Assembly (NCBI RefSeq): GCF_900168005.1
Contig: NZ_FUYP01000009.1
Location: 1-64,000 of the forward strand
Reading direction: 5' to 3'
Length of the DNA stretch: 64,000 bases
Source of the DNA: Sphingopyxis flava
GTDB lineage: Bacteria > Pseudomonadota > Alphaproteobacteria > Sphingomonadales > Sphingomonadaceae
The translations under genes and the position numbers were made by a program. The notes below the pieces were generated by a model that made no database searches, was not told the origin of the DNA, and was given only the letters and a program-made list of their open reading frames with translations. The number at the start of each line of letters is the position of its first letter. Positions within the stretch are counted from its first letter, which is position 1. Of the stretch, positions 7,809 through 15,435 are shown piece by piece.

Positions 7809-9395
7809 ATGTCCGAAGCCAAGCAACCCTTCTATATCACCACCGCGATCAGCTACCCCAATGGTCGTCCGCACATCGGCCATGCCTATGAAGCGATCGC
7901 AACCGACGTCATGGCGCGGTTTCAGCGCGCGCGCGGGCGCGACGTGCGCATGGTCACCGGAACCGACGAGCATGGTCTGAAAATGTATCAGACCGCGCGC
8001 GATCAGGGGCGGGCGACGATCGACCTCGCCAATGAAATGTCGGGGTATTTTCGTGCGATGTATGCCAAACTGAATATAAGTTATGACCATTTCATGCGCA
8101 CCTCGGATCCCGCGCATCATGCGGCATCGCAGGCAATCTGGCGCGCGATGGCGGCGAACGGCGACCTCTATCTCGATCGCTACGAGGGCTGGTACTCGGT
8201 TCGCGACGAGGCCTTTTATGACGAAAGCGAGCTTCTCGAAGGGGAAGGGGGCGTAAAGCTCTCGCCGCAGCGAACACCGGTCGAATGGACCGTCGAGGAA
8301 AGCTGGTTCTTCCGCCTGTCGGCCTATGAGGATCGGCTTCTCGCCCTCTATCGCGACAACCCCGACTTCATCCGCCCGGAAAGCCGCCGCAACGAGGTGC
8401 TGCGCTTCGTCGAGGGCGGGCTCAAGGATCTCAGCGTCTCGCGCACCAGCTTCGACTGGGGCGTTCCTGTCCCGGATTCGCCGGGGCATGTCATGTATGT
8501 GTGGGTCGACGCCCTCACGACCTATTTGTCGGGGATCGGCTACCCCGATGCTGGGAGCGATTTTGCGCGCTTCTGGCCCGCCGACATCCATATGATCGGC
8601 AAGGATATCGTGCGTTTTCATACGGTTTACTGGCCGGCCTTCCTGATGAGCGCAGGACTGCCGCTGCCCAAGCAGGTGTTTGGCCATGGCTTCCTGCTGA
8701 ACCGCGGCGAGAAGATGTCGAAGTCGCTCGGCAATGTCGTTGATCCGATGGAGCTGGCCGAGCGGTTCGGGGTCGACGCGCTGCGCTATTATCTGCTCCG
8801 CGAAGTCAGCTTCGGCCATGACGGCAGCTATTCGGCCGAGGCCATCGTGCGCACCGCGAACGCCGATCTTGCAAACAGCTTCGGCAATCTCGCGCAGCGA
8901 AGTCTTTCGATGATTTTCAAGAATTTGGGTGGAGATCTTTCGGCAGCCTATCAGGCTGCGGCGGAAGATGAAGCGCTGCTGGCGGAGATCAGGGACATGG
9001 CGCAGACGCGCCTTCCGCGCGAGTTCGAGCAGCTCGCTTTCTCGGTCGGGATCGAGGACTGGATCCGGGCCGTGTTTGCCTGCAATCAATATGTGGATGC
9101 AACCGCCCCCTGGGCGCTCCGCAAGAGCGATCCCGAGCGGATGCGCGCCGTCCTGATGACCTTGTTCCAGGCCGTGCGGACCCTCGCGATCGCGATCCGG
9201 CCTGTCGTGCCCGAGGCGGCCGACAAGTTGCTTGACCAGATGGGGATCGATGCCGACGCGCGCGATTTTGAAGCGCTCGCCGATACCGAGTGGTTCGCAA
9301 AGCTTGCGCGCAGCGGCTTCACTGTCGCCCAGCCGGTCCCGATCTTCCCGCGCCTCGAGCTCGCCGAAGGGGAAGGGGAGGAGGCGGCCGCCTGA
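7809..9395 (+). CDS. metG: Methionyl-tRNA synthetase
   Basis: The enzyme charges tRNA(Met) and tRNA(fMet) with methionine. The product is 528 aa. The class I signature HIGH is at residues 22-25 and KMSKS occurs in GEKMSKSLGN. It ends after the anticodon-binding helical domain, so it is the short form without the C-terminal EMAP-II-like tRNA-binding domain of the E. coli enzyme. The last base of its stop is the first base of the tatD ATG. Confidence 0.97.
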   Translation: MSEAKQPFYITTAISYPNGRPHIGHAYEAIATDVMARFQRARGRDVRMVTGTDEHGLKMYQTARDQGRATIDLANEMSGYFRAMYAKLNISYDHFMRTSDPAHHAASQAIWRAMAANGDLYLDRYEGWYSVRDEAFYDESELLEGEGGVKLSPQRTPVEWTVEESWFFRLSAYEDRLLALYRDNPDFIRPESRRNEVLRFVEGGLKDLSVSRTSFDWGVPVPDSPGHVMYVWVDALTTYLSGIGYPDAGSDFARFWPADIHMIGKDIVRFHTVYWPAFLMSAGLPLPKQVFGHGFLLNRGEKMSKSLGNVVDPMELAERFGVDALRYYLLREVSFGHDGSYSAEAIVRTANADLANSFGNLAQRSLSMIFKNLGGDLSAAYQAAAEDEALLAEIRDMAQTRLPREFEQLAFSVGIEDWIRAVFACNQYVDATAPWALRKSDPERMRAVLMTLFQAVRTLAIAIRPVVPEAADKLLDQMGIDADARDFEALADTEWFAKLARSGFTVAQPVPIFPRLELAEGEGEEAAA

Positions 9396-10171
9396 TGCTC
9401 GTCGATTCGCACTGCCACCTTAATTATAAAGGGCTCGCCGAGCAGCAAGGCGAGGTGCTCGCACGCGCGCGTGCGCGCGGCGTTACCGCGATGCTCAACA
9501 TTGCGACGCGTGAGAATGAGTGGGATGAGGTGCTCGCCGCCGCCGAGACGAACGACGATGTCTGGGCCAGCGTCGGTATCCATCCGCACGACGCCGACCA
9601 GCATCCCCACGTCGACACGGCAAAACTCGCGGCGCGGGCCGCGCATCCGCGGGTGATCGGCATCGGCGAGACCGGGCTTGACTATTATTACGACAAGAGC
9701 GACCGGGCTCGGCAGCAGGACAGCTTTCGCGGCCATATCCATGCGTCGCAAGAGACCGGGCTCCCGATCATCGTCCACACCCGCGAGGCAGAGGCCGATA
9801 CGCTGGCGCTGCTTAGTGAGGAGATGGCACGCACGCCCTATACCGGCGTCATCCACTGCTTCACCGCGAGCGACGATTTCGCGCGCAAGGCGCTCGATCT
9901 TGGCCTCTACATATCGATTTCGGGAATTGTGACGTTCAAGAACGCCGCTGACCTCCAGGCGACCGCGCGGTGGCTACCGATAGACCGGCTGCTCGTCGAA
10001 ACCGACTCTCCTTTCCTTGCGCCTGTGCCGCACCGCGGCAAACCAGGGGAACCGGCCTTTGTGGCGGACACTCTGGCCTATCTTGCGGACCTGCGCGGCG
10101 ATGACCCTGGCGAACTGGCCGAAGCCACAAGCCGGAATTTCTACCGTCTTTTCAGCAAGGCGGCAGCGTGA
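9395..10171 (+). CDS. TatD-family metal-dependent hydrolase (probable DNase)
   Basis: The product is 258 aa and forms a complete TIM-barrel metallohydrolase. It shows DSHCHL at residues 4-9 (His6, His8), GIGETGLDYYYD (metal-binding Glu), IVHTREAEADT, IHCFTA and VETDSPFLAP. TatD proteins act as 3'-5' DNases or related hydrolases. Location directly after metG is typical of the YcfH/TatD branch. The start is fixed by the one-base overlap with metG and the HCH motif near the N-terminus. The stop overlaps a GTG start of a small gene. Confidence 0.92.
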   Translation: MLVDSHCHLNYKGLAEQQGEVLARARARGVTAMLNIATRENEWDEVLAAAETNDDVWASVGIHPHDADQHPHVDTAKLAARAAHPRVIGIGETGLDYYYDKSDRARQQDSFRGHIHASQETGLPIIVHTREAEADTLALLSEEMARTPYTGVIHCFTASDDFARKALDLGLYISISGIVTFKNAADLQATARWLPIDRLLVETDSPFLAPVPHRGKPGEPAFVADTLAYLADLRGDDPGELAEATSRNFYRLFSKAAA

Positions 10172-10311
10172 CTTCAGAAGTCCAGGCACATTTTCCTCTG
10201 GCCCGCCTGATGCTTGTTGCAGCCATGGGGCGCGCGTTCGGAAATGAAGACCAGGGTTCGGCCGCCGGCAAGCTCAGGAAAAGCGGTTTCGTCGAGGCGC
10301 GTGAATCATGA
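10168..10311 (+). CDS. Small 47-aa protein coupled to both neighbours (unknown function)
   Basis: The frame opens with GTG at 10168, overlapping the tatD stop (GTGA). It runs 47 codons and stops with TGA at 10309-10311, overlapping the ATG of the next gene (ATGA). The peptide begins MTSEVQAHFPLARLMLVAAM, continues with a charged segment (NEDQGSAAGKLRKSG), and ends FVEARES. The central part is weakly hydrophobic, and no motif is recognised. The double 4-base overlap fits exactly the spacing used for translational coupling across this operon, which argues for a real gene rather than leftover space. There is no homology evidence. Confidence 0.55.
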   Translation: MTSEVQAHFPLARLMLVAAMGRAFGNEDQGSAAGKLRKSGFVEARES

Positions 10312-11072
10312 AGCTGCGTGTTCTCGGTTGCGGAACCTCCTCGGGTGTGCCGCGGATCGGTAACGACTGGGGCCAATGCGAACCCGATAATCCCCGCAAC
10401 CTGCGGAGCCGTGCCTCGATCCTTGTATCACTGGGCGGCTTTCGCCTCCTCGTCGACACGAGCCCCGACATGCGAATGCAGCTGCTCGACGCGGGCGTGG
10501 GAGAGGTCGATGCGGTCATCTGGACGCATGAGCACGCCGACCACACCCACGGCCTCGATGATCTGCGCCAGGTCATGCATCTGCGCGGCTCGGCGGTGCC
10601 CGCCTACGCGCGCGACCATGTGCTCGACATACTGAAATGGCGTTTCACCTATGCCTTTGCCGGAAACGCCGGCTATCCCGCGTCGGTCGACCCGATCGAG
10701 CTTCACGATCATCAATCGATCGGCCCGATCGAAGTGTCCGCGCTCGAAATGCCGCATGGCCCCATCAAGGCGACCGGACTGATCTTCAGCGATGGCGCGC
10801 ACAAGATCGCATATGCAACTGATTTTTCACGGTTTACCGACGAGATGGTGGGTTTCTTCCAAGGCGTCGATCTTTTCGTGATCGACGCGCTGCGCCGCTA
10901 TCCGCATCCGACCCATCCGCATCTCGCCATGACCCTTGAGGGACTCAAAAAGGTCGGCAGTCCGCGCGCCATCATTACGCATATGGACAACACGATGGAC
11001 TATGACGACCTTGCAAGCGAATTGCCGCCGGGTGTCGAGCCGGGTTATGACGGGCTGGAGGTGCAGCTATGA
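10308..11072 (+). CDS. MBL-fold metallo-hydrolase, PhnP-like
   Basis: The product is 254 aa. The metallo-beta-lactamase metal motif THEHADH is at residues 73-79, with further ligands in EMPHGP, YATDFSRF and THMDNTMD. A cysteine-bearing N-terminal segment (GCGTSSGVPRIGNDWGQC) is typical of the branch that includes PhnP phosphoribosyl cyclic phosphodiesterase. The true substrate is unknown; in alphaproteobacteria this gene is usually linked to metG-tatD, as here. It starts inside the stop of the 47-aa gene, and its own stop overlaps the start of a 59-aa membrane protein. Confidence 0.88.
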   Translation: MKLRVLGCGTSSGVPRIGNDWGQCEPDNPRNLRSRASILVSLGGFRLLVDTSPDMRMQLLDAGVGEVDAVIWTHEHADHTHGLDDLRQVMHLRGSAVPAYARDHVLDILKWRFTYAFAGNAGYPASVDPIELHDHQSIGPIEVSALEMPHGPIKATGLIFSDGAHKIAYATDFSRFTDEMVGFFQGVDLFVIDALRRYPHPTHPHLAMTLEGLKKVGSPRAIITHMDNTMDYDDLASELPPGVEPGYDGLEVQL

Positions 11073-11248
11073 CAATGGAAACGGGCGCCGACATGCTGTG
11101 GTTCGCAATGGCGTTCACGCTGGTGGTCAGCGCGCTCGTCGCGCGCCAGCTAAAGCTTGCCGACTGGCTCAAGATGGGGCTCGCCTGGGCGGCGATCTTC
11201 GCGCTCGTGTTCATCGCGATCCGGACCTATCAGCTGGCCGCGGGATGA
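11069..11248 (+). CDS. Small 59-aa membrane protein
   Basis: The ATG at 11069 overlaps the MBL gene stop (ATGA) and the frame ends at TGA 11246-11248. Two hydrophobic segments, about residues 9-26 (MLWFAMAFTLVVSALVA) and 37-53 (GLAWAAIFALVFIAIR), are joined by a short basic/polar loop (RQLKLADWLK), so a two-helix hairpin is predicted. No domain is recognised. In related genomes a membrane-anchored aspartic protease can sit near this position, but nothing here extends into a protease domain. Function is unknown. Confidence 0.7.
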   Translation: MTMETGADMLWFAMAFTLVVSALVARQLKLADWLKMGLAWAAIFALVFIAIRTYQLAAG

Positions 11249-11285
11249 GAGGGCGCCGCGAGGGGCTTTCTGGTCCGGAGCCAAG

Positions 11286-11320
11286 ATAATTTAACATAAT
11301 ATATATTATCGGATAAAGTC
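11286..11320 (+). promoter_or_regulatory. mazG: AT-rich palindromic element just upstream of mazG
   Basis: In a GC-rich genome this stretch is almost pure A/T. It contains the perfect 14-base palindrome ATAATATATATTAT at 11296-11309, ending 11 bases before the mazG ATG. It can supply a -10 element or act as an easily melted or regulator-binding site. A specific -35 is not evident. Confidence 0.4.
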
Positions 11321-12103
11321 ATGTCGAGCGATGTACCTGGTCCCCCCAGCTCCCCTGTCGACCGGTTGCTCGCGATCATGCGGCAATTGCGCAATCCTGA
11401 TGGCGGCTGCGAGTGGGATCTTGCGCAGGACTTTGACACGATCGCGCCTTATACGATCGAGGAAGCCTATGAGGTTGCCGATGCAATCGCTGGCGGCGAC
11501 CCTGATGCCATCTGCGACGAACTTGGCGACCTTTTGCTCCAGGTCGTCTTTCACGCTCAGATCGCCGCAGACAAGGGCCTGTTCACCTTCGACGATGTTG
11601 CGCGCGCGATTTCCGCCAAGATGGAGCGCCGTCATCCGCACATCTTCGGTGGCGTCACGGCGGCAGATGTGCGCGACCAATGGGAAGTCATCAAGGCGGC
11701 CGAGCGCGCGGCGGATGGCCCCAGGGGCGCGCTTGCCGGCGTCGCCATGTCCCTGCCTGCGCTCCTTCGCGCGCAAAAGCTCCAGGGCCGCGCGGCGCGC
11801 GTCGGGTTCGACTGGCCCGACACCAAGGGGCCGCGTGACAAGATCGCGGAGGAACTGGCCGAGGTTGCTGCCGCCGACAGCAATGCCGCCCGGCATGAAG
11901 AAGTCGGAGACCTTCTCTTTGCAGTCGTCAATTATGCCCGCAAGCTCGGGGTCGACGCCGAAGGCGCCCTGCGCGACGCCAATGTGAAGTTCGCACGGCG
12001 TTTCGCCGCCATGGAGGACCGCGCCGGCGGAAGTCTGCAAGGTCTCACGCTCGATGCGCAGGAAGCGCATTGGGTGGCCGTCAAGAAAAGCGAGCGAGCC
12101 TAG
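11321..12103 (+). CDS. mazG: MazG nucleoside triphosphate pyrophosphohydrolase
   Basis: The enzyme hydrolyses (d)NTPs to NMPs and pyrophosphate, removing aberrant nucleotides. The 260-aa product has two MazG domains. The N-terminal one has the metal site TIEEAYEVADAI followed by DELGDLLLQVVFHA. The second has EELAEVAAADSN and HEEVGDLLFAVVNYARK. Length and layout match the E. coli-type protein. The stop lies one base from the end of convergent hflX, so no separate terminator fits between them. Confidence 0.95.
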   Translation: MSSDVPGPPSSPVDRLLAIMRQLRNPDGGCEWDLAQDFDTIAPYTIEEAYEVADAIAGGDPDAICDELGDLLLQVVFHAQIAADKGLFTFDDVARAISAKMERRHPHIFGGVTAADVRDQWEVIKAAERAADGPRGALAGVAMSLPALLRAQKLQGRAARVGFDWPDTKGPRDKIAEELAEVAAADSNAARHEEVGDLLFAVVNYARKLGVDAEGALRDANVKFARRFAAMEDRAGGSLQGLTLDAQEAHWVAVKKSERA

Positions 12104-12104
12104 A

Positions 12105-13433
12105 TCAGCCCTCGTTCGAAGGCCAAAGCCGCTCGAAGCGCGCCCGATCGGCGGGGTCGAGGCGCACAGTCAGCCGGTGTCCGCCCTCGACGACCTCCTC
12201 GGACAAAATGTCGCCGCGCGCGTGAAGCCATGCCATCGCCTCGCCCTGATCAAAGCGCAGGAACACGCAGGTCACTTCGTGCCGCGCCGTAAGGTCTGCT
12301 GCCATGAGCGCGCGCGCCGCTTCGATCCCTTCTCCGGTCTCGGCCGAGATCACCGCGACGTCACGCCGCCGCGCCGCCATTTCCAGGATCTGGCCACGGC
12401 GTTCGGGGCTTGCAGCATCGATCTTGTTCCAGATTTCGATCTGCGCGATGGCGTCTTGCGCGTCCCCTTCCCCATCCTGCGGCCCGTTCACGCCCAAGGA
12501 ATCGAGGATGGCGACAACATCGGCATATTGCGCCTCACTGTCGGGATGAGTGATATCGCGGACATGGACGATGAGGTCCGCCGTGGTCACTTCCTCCAGC
12601 GTCGCGCGAAACGCTGCGACGAGTTCGGTGGGTAGATCAGACACGAAGCCCACAGTGTCCGACAGAATGGCCTTGTCGATCCCGGGCAGGCGAATTTCGC
12701 GCATCGTCGGGTCGAGCGTTGCGAACAGCATATCTTCCGCCATGACGTCACTTCCCGTCAGGCGGTTGAAAAATGTGGACTTTCCAGCGTTTGTATAGCC
12801 CACAAGCGCGATCACGGGCCACGGTGCGCGCTGGCGCTTTGCACGCTGCAACTGGCGGGTGCGGCGGGCATCCTCGAGGCTCCGCCGGATCCGCGCCATG
12901 CGGCTGCGGATCATCCGGCGGTCGGCCTCGATCTGCGTTTCGCCCGGTCCGCCGAGAAAGCCGAAGCCGCCGCGCTGGCGCTCAAGATGGGTCCAGCTGC
13001 GCACCAGCCGCCCTGCCTGGTAGTCGAGATGCGCAAGCTCGACCTGGAGCCGCCCCTCGGCGGTCGCGGCCCGCTCACCAAAGATCTCGAGGATCAACCC
13101 GGTTCGATCAATGACTTTGGCCCCGAGCTCGGTTTCGAGGTTCCGCTGCTGTATCGCCGTAAGGGCTGCATCGACAATGACGAGCTGCGCCCCATTTTCG
13201 CTGATATCAGGACGGATCGCCTCGATCTGCCCAAGCCCGATCAACGTCGCCGCGCGCGTTTGCCGCAACCTCAGCGGATGGACGGCCATGACCTCGATCC
13301 CGATCGCCACCGCGAGCCCGGTCGCCTCGGCGACGCGGGCCTCGAGGTCGCGCGACAGCCCCTGCCCGCGCCACTCGGGCACGACCAGCACGGCGCGCGC
13401 GCCGCGCGTCACTTCCACATCATCGGGGTTCAT
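12105..13433 (-). CDS. hflX: GTPase HflX
   Basis: A ribosome-associated GTPase that rescues or splits stalled ribosomes. The product is 442 aa. The N-terminal HflX domain has the glycine-rich GGFGFLGGPGETQIEADRR segment. The G domain has the P-loop GYTNAGKST, DTVGF (G3) and WNKID (G4). The ATG at 13433 (MNPDDVEVTRG) is taken because the longer frame runs back into hfq. It lies 8 bases after the hfq stop, the classical hfq-hflX pairing, and is the last gene of the dusB-ntr cluster. Confidence 0.94.
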   Translation of the reverse strand: MNPDDVEVTRGARAVLVVPEWRGQGLSRDLEARVAEATGLAVAIGIEVMAVHPLRLRQTRAATLIGLGQIEAIRPDISENGAQLVIVDAALTAIQQRNLETELGAKVIDRTGLILEIFGERAATAEGRLQVELAHLDYQAGRLVRSWTHLERQRGGFGFLGGPGETQIEADRRMIRSRMARIRRSLEDARRTRQLQRAKRQRAPWPVIALVGYTNAGKSTFFNRLTGSDVMAEDMLFATLDPTMREIRLPGIDKAILSDTVGFVSDLPTELVAAFRATLEEVTTADLIVHVRDITHPDSEAQYADVVAILDSLGVNGPQDGEGDAQDAIAQIEIWNKIDAASPERRGQILEMAARRRDVAVISAETGEGIEAARALMAADLTARHEVTCVFLRFDQGEAMAWLHARGDILSEEVVEGGHRLTVRLDPADRARFERLWPSNEG

Positions 13434-13441
13434 TTGGTCGG

Positions 13442-13939
13442 TCAGGCGTCGGCGCCGTCCCCGTCGCCATTGTCGGTCAGATTGACCGGCCCATTCGGCT
13501 GCACCGTCGAAATTGCATGTTTGTAGACAAGCTGCACCTGCCGCTCGCGCTCGAGCAGCATGCAAAAGAGGTCAAAGGCGACGATATCACCCTGGAGCAT
13601 CACGCCGTTGACGAGAAACATCGTCACCGACTCGTCCGACCGGCGCACCGCATTCAGGAAGACATCCTGCAGCGCCTTGCCCTTGCTCGGCGGCGCATCG
13701 CGCACATCATCGCCGAGCGCGCCGAGGTCGAAATCGTGCGAGGGCATGATCGTCGAAATTGCATGCTTGTACACGAGCTGCGACTGGCCATCGCGGCGCA
13801 GGAGAAGCGAGAAATTGTCGAACCAGGTGATGATTCCCTGCAATTTCACACCCTTGACGAGGAACATCGTCACAGGCGTCTTGCTGCGGCGCAGGGCGTT
13901 GAGGAAGAGATCCTGAAGATTCTGGTTTTTATCGGACAC
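13442..13939 (-). CDS. hfq: Hfq with two Sm cores in tandem
   Basis: The RNA chaperone Hfq is normally about 80-100 aa and forms a ring of six identical chains. This 165-aa product contains two complete Hfq cores: residues about 7-68 ([13 protein letters not shown] to [11 protein letters not shown]) and about 88-150 ([14 protein letters not shown] to [11 protein letters not shown]). A 19-residue acidic/proline linker joins them and an acidic tail ([10 protein letters not shown]) follows. Both keep Sm1 (K-G-V-x-LQG), Sm2 (YKHAIST at 57-63 and 139-145) and paired rim arginines. The start is the GTG preceded by AGGAGG 6 bases upstream. Three such chains would make a six-core ring; that is inference. 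Tandem Hfq has been reported in sphingomonads (Novosphingobium). Confidence 0.95.
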   Translation of the reverse strand: MSDKNQNLQDLFLNALRRSKTPVTMFLVKGVKLQGIITWFDNFSLLLRRDGQSQLVYKHAISTIMPSHDFDLGALGDDVRDAPPSKGKALQDVFLNAVRRSDESVTMFLVNGVMLQGDIVAFDLFCMLLERERQVQLVYKHAISTVQPNGPVNLTDNGDGDGADA

Positions 13940-14055
13940 ATTGGCCTCCTGTTCTTGGCGGGGGATACCGCAAGGCGGGGCTTCGCGCCCCGTCCTGTTC
14001 CTTTTGGCGATCCGCAATATGCGGCAAAGCGCCCGGCAGGTCTAGCGCAAAGCCG

Positions 14056-15435
14056 TCACCCCTCGCTTTCAGGATTATCGGTCAATCCCAAAAGCTTCAG
14101 CTTGCGGTGCAAGGCCGAACGTTCCATGCCGATGAAGGTCGCGGTGCGCGAGATATTGCCCGAAAATCGGTTGATCTGGATGCGCAGATACTCGCGCTCG
14201 AAATTCTCGCGCGCTTCCTTGAGCGGAATGGCGGTGATCGACTCGGTGCCGGGCAGAATGTCTGTGCCGCCTCGAACCAGCTCGGCAGGCAACATGTCGA
14301 CATCGATACGGCCGAGCCGGTCGCTCGGCGCGAGGATCATCACCCGCTCGATTATGTTGCGCAGCTCGCGCACATTGCCGGGCCAGTCGTGCGCCTGGAA
14401 CGCGGCCATCGCCTCGGCACTGATCTCGGGCGGCGGTACCCGGCGGTCGGCCGCGTAGCGGCGTACGAAATGGTCGCACAGGCTCGCGATATCATCGCGC
14501 CGCTCGCGCAGCGGCGGGATGTGAACCGGGACGACGTTGAGGCGGTAATAGAGATCCTCGCGAAAGCGGCTTTCCGCAATCTCGCTCATCAGGTCACGCG
14601 CTGAGCCCGAAATGATGCGCACATCGACACGGATCATCGTACGCCCGCCAACCCGGGTGAAACTCTGATCGGTGAGGACGCGCAGTATCTTGCCCTGCGT
14701 CGTGATCGGCATGTCGGCGACCTCGTCGAGGAACAGCGTTCCGCCATGCGCCTGCTCCAGCAGGCCGACGCGGATCGCGCCGTCGTCGGACTCGGTTCCG
14801 AACAATTCTGCCTCGACCGTTACAGGGTCCATGCGCGCCGACGAAATGACGCGGAACGGCGCATTCTGTCGTCCGCTCCAGCCGTGGAGCACACGCGCGG
14901 CGACCTCCTTGCCGACGCCCGGCGCCCCCGTGATGAGCACCCGGCTCCCAGTGCCTGCAACGCGCTTCAGCGTCGCGCGGACATTGTTGATTGCAGCGCT
15001 CGTACCCGTGAGCTCGTCGGCAGGGCCGGCGCGCTCGCGTAGCCGCTCATACTCGAATTTGAGCCGCTCGCTCTCGGTCGCCCGCGCGACAAGGTGAAGC
15101 AATCGCTCCGCTTCGAAGGGCTTTTCGATGAAATCGAACGCGCCGCGGCGGATTGCAGCGACCGCCGTGTCGAGCCCGCCGTGGCCCGAAATCACGATAA
15201 TCGGAAGCGTCGGATCGAAAGCCTTGATGGCCTCGACAAGCCCCAGACCGTCGAGGCGCGACCCTTGCAGCCAGACGTCGATCAGAGCGAGCGATGGGCG
15301 TCGCTGACGGATGGCCTCAAGCGCTGCATCACTGTCGGAGGCAGTGCGCGCCTCATAGCCTTCATCCTCCATGACGCCGGCCACCAGTTCGCAAATGTCG
15401 CGTTCGTCGTCGACGATCAAAATATCAAGCGCCAT
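14056..15435 (-). CDS. ntrX: NtrX-type response regulator
   Basis: The product is 459 aa. The receiver domain has phospho-acceptor Asp at about residue 53 (ALIDVWLQG). The AAA+ domain has Walker A GAPGVGKE at 170-177 and FLDEVADMP as Walker B. The C-terminus is a Fis-type HTH (NISRTATFIGMERSALHRKL). The sigma-54-contacting GAFTGA loop, expected after ELFG at about 210-213, is replaced by TESDDGAIRVG, so activation through sigma-54 is doubtful and another mode of promoter control is likely. It overlaps the 3' end of ntrY by 11 bases. NtrY/NtrX control nitrogen, redox or envelope responses in alphaproteobacteria. Confidence 0.92.
   Translation of the reverse strand: MALDILIVDDERDICELVAGVMEDEGYEARTASDSDAALEAIRQRRPSLALIDVWLQGSRLDGLGLVEAIKAFDPTLPIIVISGHGGLDTAVAAIRRGAFDFIEKPFEAERLLHLVARATESERLKFEYERLRERAGPADELTGTSAAINNVRATLKRVAGTGSRVLITGAPGVGKEVAARVLHGWSGRQNAPFRVISSARMDPVTVEAELFGTESDDGAIRVGLLEQAHGGTLFLDEVADMPITTQGKILRVLTDQSFTRVGGRTMIRVDVRIISGSARDLMSEIAESRFREDLYYRLNVVPVHIPPLRERRDDIASLCDHFVRRYAADRRVPPPEISAEAMAAFQAHDWPGNVRELRNIIERVMILAPSDRLGRIDVDMLPAELVRGGTDILPGTESITAIPLKEARENFEREYLRIQINRFSGNISRTATFIGMERSALHRKLKLLGLTDNPESEG

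Noticed and set aside
12101..12107. Terminator between mazG and hflX
   Set aside because: The convergent genes are one base apart; no hairpin with T-run exists outside coding sequence.
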